Positions 7,686 to 13,171 of a stretch of DNA of 13,171 nt are shown here, piece after piece. This DNA comes from an uncultured Clostridia bacterium. Lineage in GTDB: Bacteria; Bacillota; Clostridia; Oscillospirales; Ruminococcaceae. The DNA is taken from positions 1-13,171 of the forward strand of contig CALGTU010000002.1 in the NCBI GenBank assembly GCA_937901465.1. The letters are read 5' to 3'. A program made the translations under genes and the position numbers. The stretch's first letter is position 1. The number at the start of each line of letters is the position of its first letter. The notes under the pieces are model-generated. The model ran no database searches. It was given only the letters and a program-made list of their open reading frames with translations, and was not told the DNA's origin.

Positions 7686-8546
7686 TTAAGGCTCCTCTAA
7701 TGTGATTTTGCCGAGTTTTCCGCTTCTGAATTCATCAAGAACAGTTATTGCGGCACGTTCGGTATTTACTTCTCCGCCTGAAATGAGCATTCCTCTTTTT
7801 CTTCCTACTTTTTCTAATATTTCATAGCCTTCATCTTCATCTGAAATTTCTATGTTATATCTTGAAATAACTTTATCTTTATAAGAATTTTCACAAAGGA
7901 ACGAAAGAAGTCTTGACGCTAAAAGTTCGATATCTAAGATATCATCTTTTACCGCACCTGTGAATGCGAGTTTTTCACCGACAAGTTTATCTTCAAATTT
8001 AGGCCAGAGTACACCAGGCATATCTAAAAGTTCGATTTCATCGTCAATTTTTACCCACTGTTTTTCTCTTGTAACGCCGGGACGGTCTTCGACTTTGGTC
8101 TTTTTGGACTTTGCCATTCGGTTTATGAAAGACGATTTTCCTACATTAGGAATACCGACTATCATAAGGTGTAAAGGTGCACCGATTATACCCTTTGCTT
8201 TTCTTTTTTCTAAAAGTTCTTTTAAAACTTCTTTTATCATAGGGACGAAATTTTTAAGCCCCTTGCCGCTGCGACAATCCGCTGCCATAGCATAAATGCC
8301 CTGTGACTTATAGAAATTCAACCACTTTTCAGTTGTTTTATCATCAGCTTCATCACACTTATTGAGAAGAACGACACGGGGTTTTCCTGAAATAAGATTA
8401 TTCAAATCGGGGTTTCTGCTGCTTTGTGGGATACGGGCATCTGTAATCTCAACAACGGCATCGACCATTTTGAGATTCGCGGTTATCATACGGCGTGTTT
8501 TCGCCATATGCCCCGGAAACCACTGTATTGATGGGGCTTCATTCAT
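7686..8546 (-). CDS. rbgA: Ribosome biogenesis GTPase A
   Basis: Circularly permuted GTPase needed for late assembly of the 50S subunit (YlqF/RbgA family). It has 286 residues, the normal length. The G motifs come in the permuted order: G4 NKCD at 62-65, then G1 GIPNVGKSS at 131-139, G2 around T159 in RPGVTR, and G3 DMPG at 175-178. The N-terminal IQWFPGHMAKTRR is the family signature, and the C-terminal ANTAR-like helical region follows. ATG 8546 lies inside the lepB stop region; the two genes overlap by 8 nt (ATGAATGA), with AGGAG 9 nt upstream. Co-transcription downstream of rplS fits its role in assembling the large subunit. Confidence 0.98.
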   Translation of the reverse strand: MNEAPSIQWFPGHMAKTRRMITANLKMVDAVVEITDARIPQSSRNPDLNNLISGKPRVVLLNKCDEADDKTTEKWLNFYKSQGIYAMAADCRSGKGLKNFVPMIKEVLKELLEKRKAKGIIGAPLHLMIVGIPNVGKSSFINRMAKSKKTKVEDRPGVTREKQWVKIDDEIELLDMPGVLWPKFEDKLVGEKLAFTGAVKDDILDIELLASRLLSFLCENSYKDKVISRYNIEISDEDEGYEILEKVGRKRGMLISGGEVNTERAAITVLDEFRSGKLGKITLEEP

Positions 8547-9111
8547 TGCCTACCACTCCTATTTTGGTTATGGGTAATATTCTGAAAATGACTTTTCCGA
8601 AAATTTCTTCTTCATCAACAGGTCCTACAAAACGGCTGTCTGATGACTGGTTTCTGTTATCGCCCATAATGAAATATTCTCCCTCGTCGAGAGTTATGGG
8701 GTATTCAATATACATCGAACCTGTATATGTCGGTTCGTTGATATATGGTTCGTCTATCTCTACTCCGTCGACATAAACAGCACCTGTTTCATAATCGATG
8801 GAAATAGTTTGTCCCGGAGTTGCTATTACTCTTTTGATAATAGGTTCACCGAAAGCTTCTGAATCGACAACTACCACATCGCCGTTATCAAATTTTGTAA
8901 CGCAGGAGAGGTATATAAGCAAATCTCCCGACTGGCCTATGGAATCATCTCTTCCGACAAATGTAGGATACATTGAAGGACCGTTTACTTCTGATGTTCT
9001 GAGGACAAATGTAAACAGAAGAATAATAGTTAAAAACGAAAATAAAAGTGTTTCTATCCACTCGATGAGTTCGTTTAAAATCTTTGATTTTGTTGTTTCA
9101 TTAGGTTCCAT
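8539..9111 (-). CDS. lepB: Type I signal peptidase
   Basis: Membrane-bound serine peptidase that removes signal peptides from exported proteins. It has 190 residues from ATG 9111. One N-terminal membrane anchor (about residues 20-37) leads to the catalytic Ser46 in NGPSMYPT. The general base is Lys93 in IIKRVIA, and GDNRNQSSDSR (150-160) is box E. The longest frame starts at GTG 9120, but that codon touches the Shine-Dalgarno GGAGG (9121-9125), which sits 9 nt before ATG 9111, so the ATG is preferred. It follows the rplS terminator and overlaps rbgA by 8 nt. The gene symbol is used in the generic sense, since Gram-positives often carry several sip/lepB paralogues. Confidence 0.96.
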   Translation of the reverse strand: MEPNETTKSKILNELIEWIETLLFSFLTIILLFTFVLRTSEVNGPSMYPTFVGRDDSIGQSGDLLIYLSCVTKFDNGDVVVVDSEAFGEPIIKRVIATPGQTISIDYETGAVYVDGVEIDEPYINEPTYTGSMYIEYPITLDEGEYFIMGDNRNQSSDSRFVGPVDEEEIFGKVIFRILPITKIGVVGNE

Positions 9112-9120
9112 TAAAAGCAC

Positions 9121-9125
9121 CCTCC
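9121..9125 (-). promoter_or_regulatory. lepB ribosome binding site that decides the start
   Basis: GGAGG on the minus strand ends directly against the alternative GTG codon (9118-9120) and is 9 nt from ATG 9111. The spacing rules out the GTG and supports the ATG. Confidence 0.7.
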
Positions 9126-9141
9126 GATATTAAAAAATAGC

Positions 9142-9174
9142 AAAAAAGGGACAACACGTTTTGTTATCCCTTTT
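9142..9174 (-). terminator. Strong intrinsic terminator after rplS
   Basis: On the transcribed strand AAAAGGGATAACA pairs with TGTTGTCCCTTTT (13 bp, one U-G wobble) around a five-base loop, and the T-run reaches six bases before GC. It lies 16 nt after the rplS stop. It separates abundant L19 mRNA from the less needed lepB-rbgA-rnhB genes downstream, probably lowering their expression rather than abolishing it. Confidence 0.88.
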
Positions 9175-9190
9175 CTCTTTGAAAGTTAAA

Positions 9191-9535
9191 TTAACGAATT
9201 TCTTCCTTAACCTTTGCAGCCTTACCAACACGGTCACGGAGATAGTAGAGCTTAGCTCTTCTTACCTTACCATGTCTTACTACTTCAACCTTGCTGACAA
9301 CAGGTGAATGAACAGGGAATACTCTTTCAATTCCACAGCCGTGTGCTACACGTCTTACTGTGAATGTTTCAGCGATTCCGCCGTGCTTCTTAGCGATAAC
9401 TGTTCCTTCGAAAATCTGAATTCTGAACTTATCGCCTTCCTTAATCTTAACATGCACCTTAACTGTGTCACCGATTTCGATAACAGGTGCGTCTGCCTTG
9501 AGGCTGCTGTTGCTGATCTGCTTGAGTGCGTCCAT
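9191..9535 (-). CDS. rplS: 50S ribosomal protein L19
   Basis: Large-subunit protein at the 30S-50S interface. It has 114 residues, the normal length. Typical stretches are GDTVKVHVKIKEGDKFRIQ, FEGTVIAKKHGG, TVRRVAHGCGIERVFPVHSP and a basic C-terminus KLYYLRDRVGKAAK. AAGGAGG (9545-9551) lies 9 nt before ATG 9535. It is preceded by its own promoter and a leader of about 155 nt, and followed by a strong terminator, so it can be made as a monocistronic message. In many Firmicutes rplS follows rpsP-rimM-trmD; here those genes are not upstream in this window. Confidence 0.98.
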   Translation of the reverse strand: MDALKQISNSSLKADAPVIEIGDTVKVHVKIKEGDKFRIQIFEGTVIAKKHGGIAETFTVRRVAHGCGIERVFPVHSPVVSKVEVVRHGKVRRAKLYYLRDRVGKAAKVKEEIR

Positions 9536-9690
9536 TGTTAATTTCCTCCTTGGTTTTCAGACATTCTTGCCTGCCGAACTTCATTCAACGGCGACAGAGG
9601 ACTATCCGCTTTAATGTCAATAAATATGGCATTAACCCCCGACTCCCGACAAAGTTTTTACACTTCGAAGAAAAGACGGTATTCAAATGC
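9536..9690 (-). ncRNA. rplS 5' leader, candidate L19 autoregulatory element
   Basis: About 155 nt of non-coding RNA lie between the predicted start of transcription (near 9690) and ATG 9535. Structure visible on the transcribed strand: a 6-bp stem UUAAUG/CAUUAA (9635-9630 with 9616-9611); a hairpin with GCCG/CGGC ends (9592-9573); and GACAUU (9618-9613) that can pair with AAUGUC (9565-9560), close to the Shine-Dalgarno sequence. The first and last of these share bases and cannot form together. A leader that regulates L19 is known for low-GC Gram-positives (Rfam L19_leader). I assign this from position and structure, not from a covariance-model hit. Confidence 0.5.
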
Positions 9691-9696
9691 TTTAAA

Positions 9697-9725
9697 ATTA
9701 TAACATATAAAGACAGAAATTGCAA
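9697..9725 (-). promoter_or_regulatory. Sigma-A promoter for rplS
   Basis: The minus strand carries TTGCAA (9720-9725), an exact 17-nt spacer and a perfect TATAAT (9697-9702) preceded by TGT, giving an extended -10. It begins 22 nt after the stop of the M50 protease gene and fits initiation near 9690. This is the best promoter in the window. Confidence 0.85.
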
Positions 9726-9747
9726 GTTGTGTTTATACAAAAAATAG

Positions 9748-10362
9748 TTATAAATCCGTCTTGGTTTTTGTGTGTATTGCACTAAAATTATCCATAACAG
9801 ATAAAACAAAGAAATATATTCCGCTTATTATAAGCGATGGATTCATCCTGAAACGACTGAATACAAGTATTGAAACCATGGTCAGAACGGGGATTATAAC
9901 GGTTGTTATCAGATTTAAAACACCAAAAGCACGTGGTCTTTTTTCTGTCAAAAGGAGGAGAATTTCACCGCCGTCAAGTGATTTTATGGGCAATATATTA
10001 AAAAAGGCAGTTGCGAGATTTATAACGGAAAACGTTCTGAAACTCTCTCCTTTTACAAAGAAAAAAAGAAGAAACATAATTATATTCATAAAACACCCGC
10101 TTATGAGAATAACAAACTCTTTTTTTCTTTCAACAAGAGAATATCCTCTTATTATCTTTATTCCTGCACCATAAAGAATTATTTTTCTTACCCCTGCTCC
10201 GAAAAGGAACATTGAAAGAAGATGTCCTGTTTCATGAAGAAAGCATGACAGAAGACTCATAAAGACATATGTTGACGTTTCGGAAAGAGTTAAGAGTGCA
10301 ATCACTGCAAAAAAACTGAATTTCACAGAAACGATTGTTTTAAGACTTGATTTTATCAGCAT
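9748..10362 (-). CDS. M50 (site-2 / SpoIVFB-like) intramembrane metalloprotease
   Basis: Polytopic membrane zinc protease of the M50 family, which cuts within or near membranes. The zinc motif HETGH (His43, Glu44, His47) lies in a hydrophobic segment, and the third ligand is in NILPIKSLDGGE (Asp130), the NPxxDG-type motif. At 204 residues it is compact: no PDZ domain as in RseP and no C-terminal CBS domain as in Bacillus SpoIVFB. About five hydrophobic segments are seen. The longest frame starts at GTG 10371; ATG 10362 is preferred because GGTGA sits 5 nt before it, but the choice is uncertain. It lies directly after spoVM and its terminator, which makes a sporulation role (pro-sigma-K processing) attractive but unproven. 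Other M50 roles include anti-sigma or signal-peptide cleavage. Confidence 0.85.
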   Translation of the reverse strand: MLIKSSLKTIVSVKFSFFAVIALLTLSETSTYVFMSLLSCFLHETGHLLSMFLFGAGVRKIILYGAGIKIIRGYSLVERKKEFVILISGCFMNIIMFLLFFFVKGESFRTFSVINLATAFFNILPIKSLDGGEILLLLTEKRPRAFGVLNLITTVIIPVLTMVSILVFSRFRMNPSLIISGIYFFVLSVMDNFSAIHTKTKTDL

Positions 10363-10406
10363 ATTTTTCACCGATAAATTTATATGCCTTGAAACATCAT
10401 TCCATT

Positions 10407-10444
10407 ACAGAAAAAGTCATCAGAAAAAACTCCTGATGACTTTT
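10407..10444 (-). terminator. Strong intrinsic terminator after spoVM
   Basis: A perfect 12-bp stem AAAAGTCATCAG/CTGATGACTTTT (arms 10433-10444 and 10412-10423) closes a nine-base loop; a run of five T follows on the transcribed strand. It begins 4 nt after the spoVM stop codon, so it marks the end of the prkC-rsgA-spoVM unit. T residues flank both sides, so it could also work on the plus strand, although no gene reads into it from there. Confidence 0.88.
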
Positions 10445-10448
10445 CTTA

Positions 10449-10538
10449 TTATGTTTCGGGAGATTCTTTTTTAATCCTGAACATCACTCTGAATATTCCC
10501 GAAAGCACTTTCGGGGTTTTGATAACTACTATTTTCAT
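10449..10538 (-). CDS. spoVM: Stage V sporulation protein M (SpoVM), 29 residues
   Basis: Tiny amphipathic-helix protein that recognises the convex outer forespore membrane and anchors SpoIVA, the base of the spore coat; in Bacillus it is also required for cortex formation. The frame encodes 29 residues beginning MKIVVIKTPKVLSGIFRVMF and ending in a charged tail. Compared with B. subtilis SpoVM (26 residues, sequence recalled from memory), Met1, Lys2, Ile6, Lys7, Pro9, Lys10, Leu12, Gly14, Ile15, Arg17 and Met19 are shared, including Pro9 that interrupts the helix. GGAGGG (10545-10550) lies 6 nt before ATG 10538, and a terminator follows the TAA. It follows rsgA and prkC, as in the B. subtilis prkC-cpgA-rpe-thiN-spoVM neighbourhood. 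The gene is short enough to be missed by ordinary gene callers. Confidence 0.92.
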   Translation of the reverse strand: MKIVVIKTPKVLSGIFRVMFRIKKESPET

Positions 10539-10550
10539 AAGTAACCCTCC

Positions 10551-10582
10551 GATTCAGATTATGATACATAATATTCCGAATC
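10551..10582 (-). repeat. Imperfect inverted repeat in front of spoVM
   Basis: The core is ATTATG-ATA-CATAAT (10558-10572), flanked by GATTC (10551-10555) and GAATC (10578-10582) with unequal spacers. It lies between the rsgA stop and the spoVM Shine-Dalgarno sequence. It may be a small hairpin or a DNA operator site. The function is unknown. Confidence 0.4.
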
Positions 10583-10596
10583 GTGAAAAATGTGAG

Positions 10597-11475
10597 TCAA
10601 TGTTCCCAATCTTTTATCTGTTTTGCATTATTATACATAGAAACATAGCTCTGATAGCGTGTTTCTGAAATTTCGCCCGATTCTACCGCTTCTTTTACAG
10701 CACACCCTTTTTCGCCGATGTGTGCACAATCTTTGAATCTGCATTTATCGGAATATTTTTCAAACTCAATAAAGCATGAGGAAAGTTCATCACATTTTAT
10801 AATGTCATAGCGGTTTGTGTCAAATGTAGAAAATCCGGGAGTATCGGCAACATATCCTCCACCTTCGAGAGAAAAAAGTTCTACCTGGCGGGTTGTATGA
10901 CGCCCTCTTCCGAGTTTTTTGCTTATTTCTCCTGTATCGAGTGAGAGAGAGTTATCCATATGGTTTAAAAGAGTTGATTTTCCTGCACCCGAATTACCTG
11001 TAAAAGCGCTGAGTTTTCCCGAAAGGATAGATTTGAGTTCATCACAACAGTTTTCTTTGCTATAATCGATAGTAAGAACTTTTATGCCTACCTTTTCATA
11101 GATACTGCGGATATAATCACCTTCGGAAAGGTCGATTTTTGTTATCACTATTATCGGTTCGATATTCTTATATTCGCATACAGCGATGAATTTATCGATA
11201 ATCTCGAAATTGGGCGACGGCTCGCAGGTTGAAACAACAAAGACCATGATATCGAGGTTTGCAAGGGGCGGTCTGATTATAAAATTCTTTCGGGGAAGAA
11301 TTTCTGAAATAACAACATTATCTTCAAGAAGAACTTCATCGCCTGCTGACGGAGAAATCCCCTTATTGCGAAAAATTCCTCTCGCTTTACATTCAAATAT
11401 GCCTTCGGGAGTCTTTACAAAGTAAAGACCCCCGACTGCTTTGATTATTATTCCTGTATTTTTGTCAAGGCTCAT
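10597..11475 (-). CDS. rsgA: Ribosome small subunit-dependent GTPase A
   Basis: Circularly permuted GTPase (RsgA/YjeQ/CpgA) that checks late maturation of the 30S subunit. It has 292 residues, the normal size. An N-terminal OB-fold (about 1-70) precedes the permuted GTPase: G4 TKID at 112-115, G1 GNSGAGKST at 160-168, and G3 DTPG at 211-214. The C-terminal zinc knuckle has Cys245, Cys250, His252 and Cys258. The longest frame opens at TTG 11481, but ATG 11475 has AAAGGA 8 nt upstream and is preferred; it lies 2 nt beyond the prkC stop, so the genes are tightly coupled. In B. subtilis CpgA and PrkC are likewise neighbours and functionally linked. The rpe and thiN genes that often follow rsgA are absent here. 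Confidence 0.97.
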   Translation of the reverse strand: MSLDKNTGIIIKAVGGLYFVKTPEGIFECKARGIFRNKGISPSAGDEVLLEDNVVISEILPRKNFIIRPPLANLDIMVFVVSTCEPSPNFEIIDKFIAVCEYKNIEPIIVITKIDLSEGDYIRSIYEKVGIKVLTIDYSKENCCDELKSILSGKLSAFTGNSGAGKSTLLNHMDNSLSLDTGEISKKLGRGRHTTRQVELFSLEGGGYVADTPGFSTFDTNRYDIIKCDELSSCFIEFEKYSDKCRFKDCAHIGEKGCAVKEAVESGEISETRYQSYVSMYNNAKQIKDWEH

Positions 11476-11477
11476 AA

Positions 11478-13171
11478 TCAATATCCTTTCGCTTCATAGA
11501 AAGCAAAATCATCATAAGATACCTGATAGTATTTACCTGTTTCAAAATCCATTGAATATTCTGAAAGTTTTACAGGTGATACTCCGTGAGCGTATCTGAT
11601 TTCGACAATTACAGTTTTTTGTTCAACACCTGAAATTGTAAGCTGAACACTACTCTTTTCGCTGACTTCATCTACTGCAACTGATGTTACTTCTTCACCG
11701 TCAACAAAAGCGGTAAAGGTATATGAACCTTCAGCAGAACGTGGAATAGGAACTGTAAGGTAGTAAGATTTAAGGCTTATTGTACCTGTACTTACTTCAA
11801 GGACAATTTCTGTTCCGGGCTGAACAACATCAAGGTAAGGAACTGACTGATTGAGGACTGTTCCTGCTTCTTCTCTTGAATCAACTGTCTGTATCTTTGT
11901 CACGAGTTTCTTTTCTGTGAGAAGTTTCTGGGCTTCTTCAATCTTCATACCCTGAAGATCAGGCATGATAATATCTTCCTGTTCAGCACCAAGGCTTACA
12001 TAGATTGTAAGGGCTGAACCATATTTTACGTTTGTATTTGCGGGAGGATCTGTTTCTATTACAAATCCGGCGGGGACTGTATCATCGATACGGCTTGTTG
12101 TGCTTACATAGAAACCGGCGTCTTTAAGAATTGAAATCGCTCTTGTCTGTTCATAATTAGAAACATCGGGAACGGGAATCATTCTTATTCCTCGGCTGAT
12201 TTTAACCTTGATTTCTCTTCCTGCCTTAACAGATGAACCTTCTGAAATAGGCTGTTCGATAATTACACCAGCAGGGTATTCGGAATATTCTTCCGAAAGT
12301 TCGGTTATACGGAAATAAGGATACTGTGACTGTGCCTGTGTTATAGGCATTCCGACTAAATTCGGCATTGTGTAGGTTTCTGTTCCATAAGGAGAAATCA
12401 TCTTTATAATCATATTTGTTATAAAGAATGCCGCAATGATTACAACCGCCGCTGTTATAGCACCGAGAACGGGAACTATGAGTGAACGTCCGCTTCCACC
12501 TCTTCTGCGACGGTCATCATAGTAATCGTCGTCATCATCGTCATCGTCGTCGTAATCGTCATATTCGTCCTCATCATAATCATCATCGTCGTAATCATCA
12601 TACTGAGGCTTTGGTTTTGCTTTCTGTTTAAACATTTTAGGCACCTTCGACATTATCTTGTTTCTGTCAACCTCAACTGTTCCGCCTTCGGCCGAATTGC
12701 CTGAGGAAGCGTTGACAGGTGTGAAAAATCTTGTATTTTCATCGATAGGAGGAGTAAGATATTTATATTCAAATACAATACTCGGATTTCTTTTGAATTC
12801 GTCGATATCCTTGATCATTTCAGAAGCTGACTGATAACGCTTGTTCGCATCCTTCTGCATTGCTCTTACAACGATATCTTCAAGTCCTTCGGGGATAGTT
12901 TCGTTTATATCCCTAGGATTTCTCGCCTTGCTCTGCATATGCATAAGTGCTACCGAAACAGGATTATCAGCATCAAAGGGTTTCTGGCCTGTGAGCATTT
13001 CATAAAGCATTACGCCGACAGAATAGATATCGCTCTTTTCGTCTGTGATATCTCCCCTTGCCTGTTCGGGACTGATATAATGAACAGAACCGATAGCTTT
13101 ATCAGAAAGAGTTTTTCCCTCTTCTCTTGCAAATCTTGCTATGCCAAAGTCCATGACCTTTATTGTTCCGT
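11478..13171 (-). CDS. prkC: PASTA-domain Ser/Thr protein kinase (PrkC/Stk1 type), N-terminus cut by window edge
   Basis: Membrane kinase that senses peptidoglycan fragments or lipid II and controls growth, wall synthesis and, in spore formers, germination. The frame stays open to the last base, reading GTIKVMDFGIA at the edge, so the missing part is the N-lobe and catalytic loop; the Met of MDFG is not a start. Numbering from that Met: DFG at 2-4, the APE-equivalent SPEQARG at 28-34, and the C-lobe SDIYSVGVMLYEMLTG to about 125. An acidic tract follows (185-214), then RRRR and one transmembrane helix at about 224-252. Three extracellular PASTA repeats span about 262-322, 325-389 and 396-457, and a C-terminal Ig-like region about 459-558, the layout known for B. 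subtilis PrkC. A PP2C phosphatase (prpC) is expected just outside the window. Confidence 0.96.
   Translation of the reverse strand, partial: GTIKVMDFGIARFAREEGKTLSDKAIGSVHYISPEQARGDITDEKSDIYSVGVMLYEMLTGQKPFDADNPVSVALMHMQSKARNPRDINETIPEGLEDIVVRAMQKDANKRYQSASEMIKDIDEFKRNPSIVFEYKYLTPPIDENTRFFTPVNASSGNSAEGGTVEVDRNKIMSKVPKMFKQKAKPKPQYDDYDDDDYDEDEYDDYDDDDDDDDDYYDDRRRRGGSGRSLIVPVLGAITAAVVIIAAFFITNMIIKMISPYGTETYTMPNLVGMPITQAQSQYPYFRITELSEEYSEYPAGVIIEQPISEGSSVKAGREIKVKISRGIRMIPVPDVSNYEQTRAISILKDAGFYVSTTSRIDDTVPAGFVIETDPPANTNVKYGSALTIYVSLGAEQEDIIMPDLQGMKIEEAQKLLTEKKLVTKIQTVDSREEAGTVLNQSVPYLDVVQPGTEIVLEVSTGTISLKSYYLTVPIPRSAEGSYTFTAFVDGEEVTSVAVDEVSEKSSVQLTISGVEQKTVIVEIRYAHGVSPVKLSEYSMDFETGKYYQVSYDDFAFYEAKGY
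12513..12602 (-). repeat. GAY/TAY trinucleotide tract encoding an Asp/Glu/Tyr-only linker in prkC
   Basis: Thirty successive codons encode 21 Asp, 2 Glu and 7 Tyr and nothing else, including nine Asp in a row. On the plus strand this appears as runs of tcg, tca and gtc units. It lies between the kinase domain and the RRRR stop-transfer residues before the membrane helix. Such triplet tracts are prone to length variation by slippage. Confidence 0.85.

Noticed and set aside
9585..9809. Minus-strand open frame of 74 codons across the rplS leader
   Set aside because: It crosses the rplS promoter and leader, has no Shine-Dalgarno sequence or recognisable family, and overlaps the M50 gene end in another frame.
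10379..10386. CATATAAA upstream of the M50 gene, resembling a sigma-E -10 box or TATAAA
   Set aside because: No matching -35 for sigma-E or sigma-A at proper spacing, and transcription would start nearly at the start codon.
13152..13154. ATG as the start of a 558-residue protein
   Set aside because: It is the Met before the DFG motif of a kinase; the frame continues to the window edge with kinase-like sequence, so the gene is truncated, not short.
1..13171. CRISPR arrays, insertion sequences, phage genes, toxin-antitoxin pairs or defence systems
   Set aside because: No regularly spaced repeats, transposase motifs or terminal repeats were seen; nearly all the sequence is accounted for by conserved housekeeping genes with uniform codon use.

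Overview
The window looks like an ordinary chromosomal segment from an endospore-forming Clostridia-type Firmicute, most likely Oscillospiraceae/Ruminococcus-like. The family-level guess is an inference: it rests on the AT-rich code, strong GGAGG ribosome binding sites, the spoVM gene, the prkC-rsgA-spoVM order and the tig-clpP-clpX order. Every gene I can support lies on the minus strand, so transcription runs from high to low coordinates. There are no tRNAs, rRNAs, CRISPR arrays, insertion sequences or phage genes.

Read in the direction of transcription, four blocks appear. (A) 13171-10412: a PASTA-domain Ser/Thr kinase (prkC, cut at its N-terminus by the window edge), the ribosome-assembly GTPase rsgA, and a 29-codon gene at 10449-10538 that I identify as spoVM, the spore-coat anchoring peptide. 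A strong hairpin terminator follows. (B) 10362-9748: a small membrane-embedded M50 (site-2/SpoIVFB-type) metalloprotease. (C) 9725-4463: a good sigma-A promoter and a leader of about 155 nt precede rplS (L19). After a strong terminator come lepB, rbgA, rnhB, yraN and thrC, packed with overlaps or very short gaps. Another hairpin and a calcineurin-like phosphoesterase follow. (D) 4429-1: an extended -10 promoter drives tig, clpP and clpX, then a hairpin and a cation-diffusion-facilitator transporter whose C-terminus runs off the window start.

Functionally the segment groups ribosome assembly and translation (L19, RbgA, RsgA), protein export and quality control (LepB, trigger factor, ClpP, ClpX), nucleic-acid upkeep (RNase HII, YraN), cell-wall or dormancy signalling (PrkC) and sporulation (SpoVM, possibly the M50 protease). 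ThrC, the phosphoesterase and the metal transporter are passengers.

Several starts were moved from the longest open frame because a Shine-Dalgarno sequence decides them: clpX (ATG 2440), tig (ATG 4362), the phosphoesterase (TTG 5149), lepB (ATG 9111), the M50 protease (ATG 10362) and rsgA (ATG 11475). I found no clearly new multi-gene system. The points most worth a second look are the spoVM gene and its M50 neighbour, the rplS leader with mutually exclusive pairings, and a 30-residue tract made only of Asp, Glu and Tyr in PrkC.
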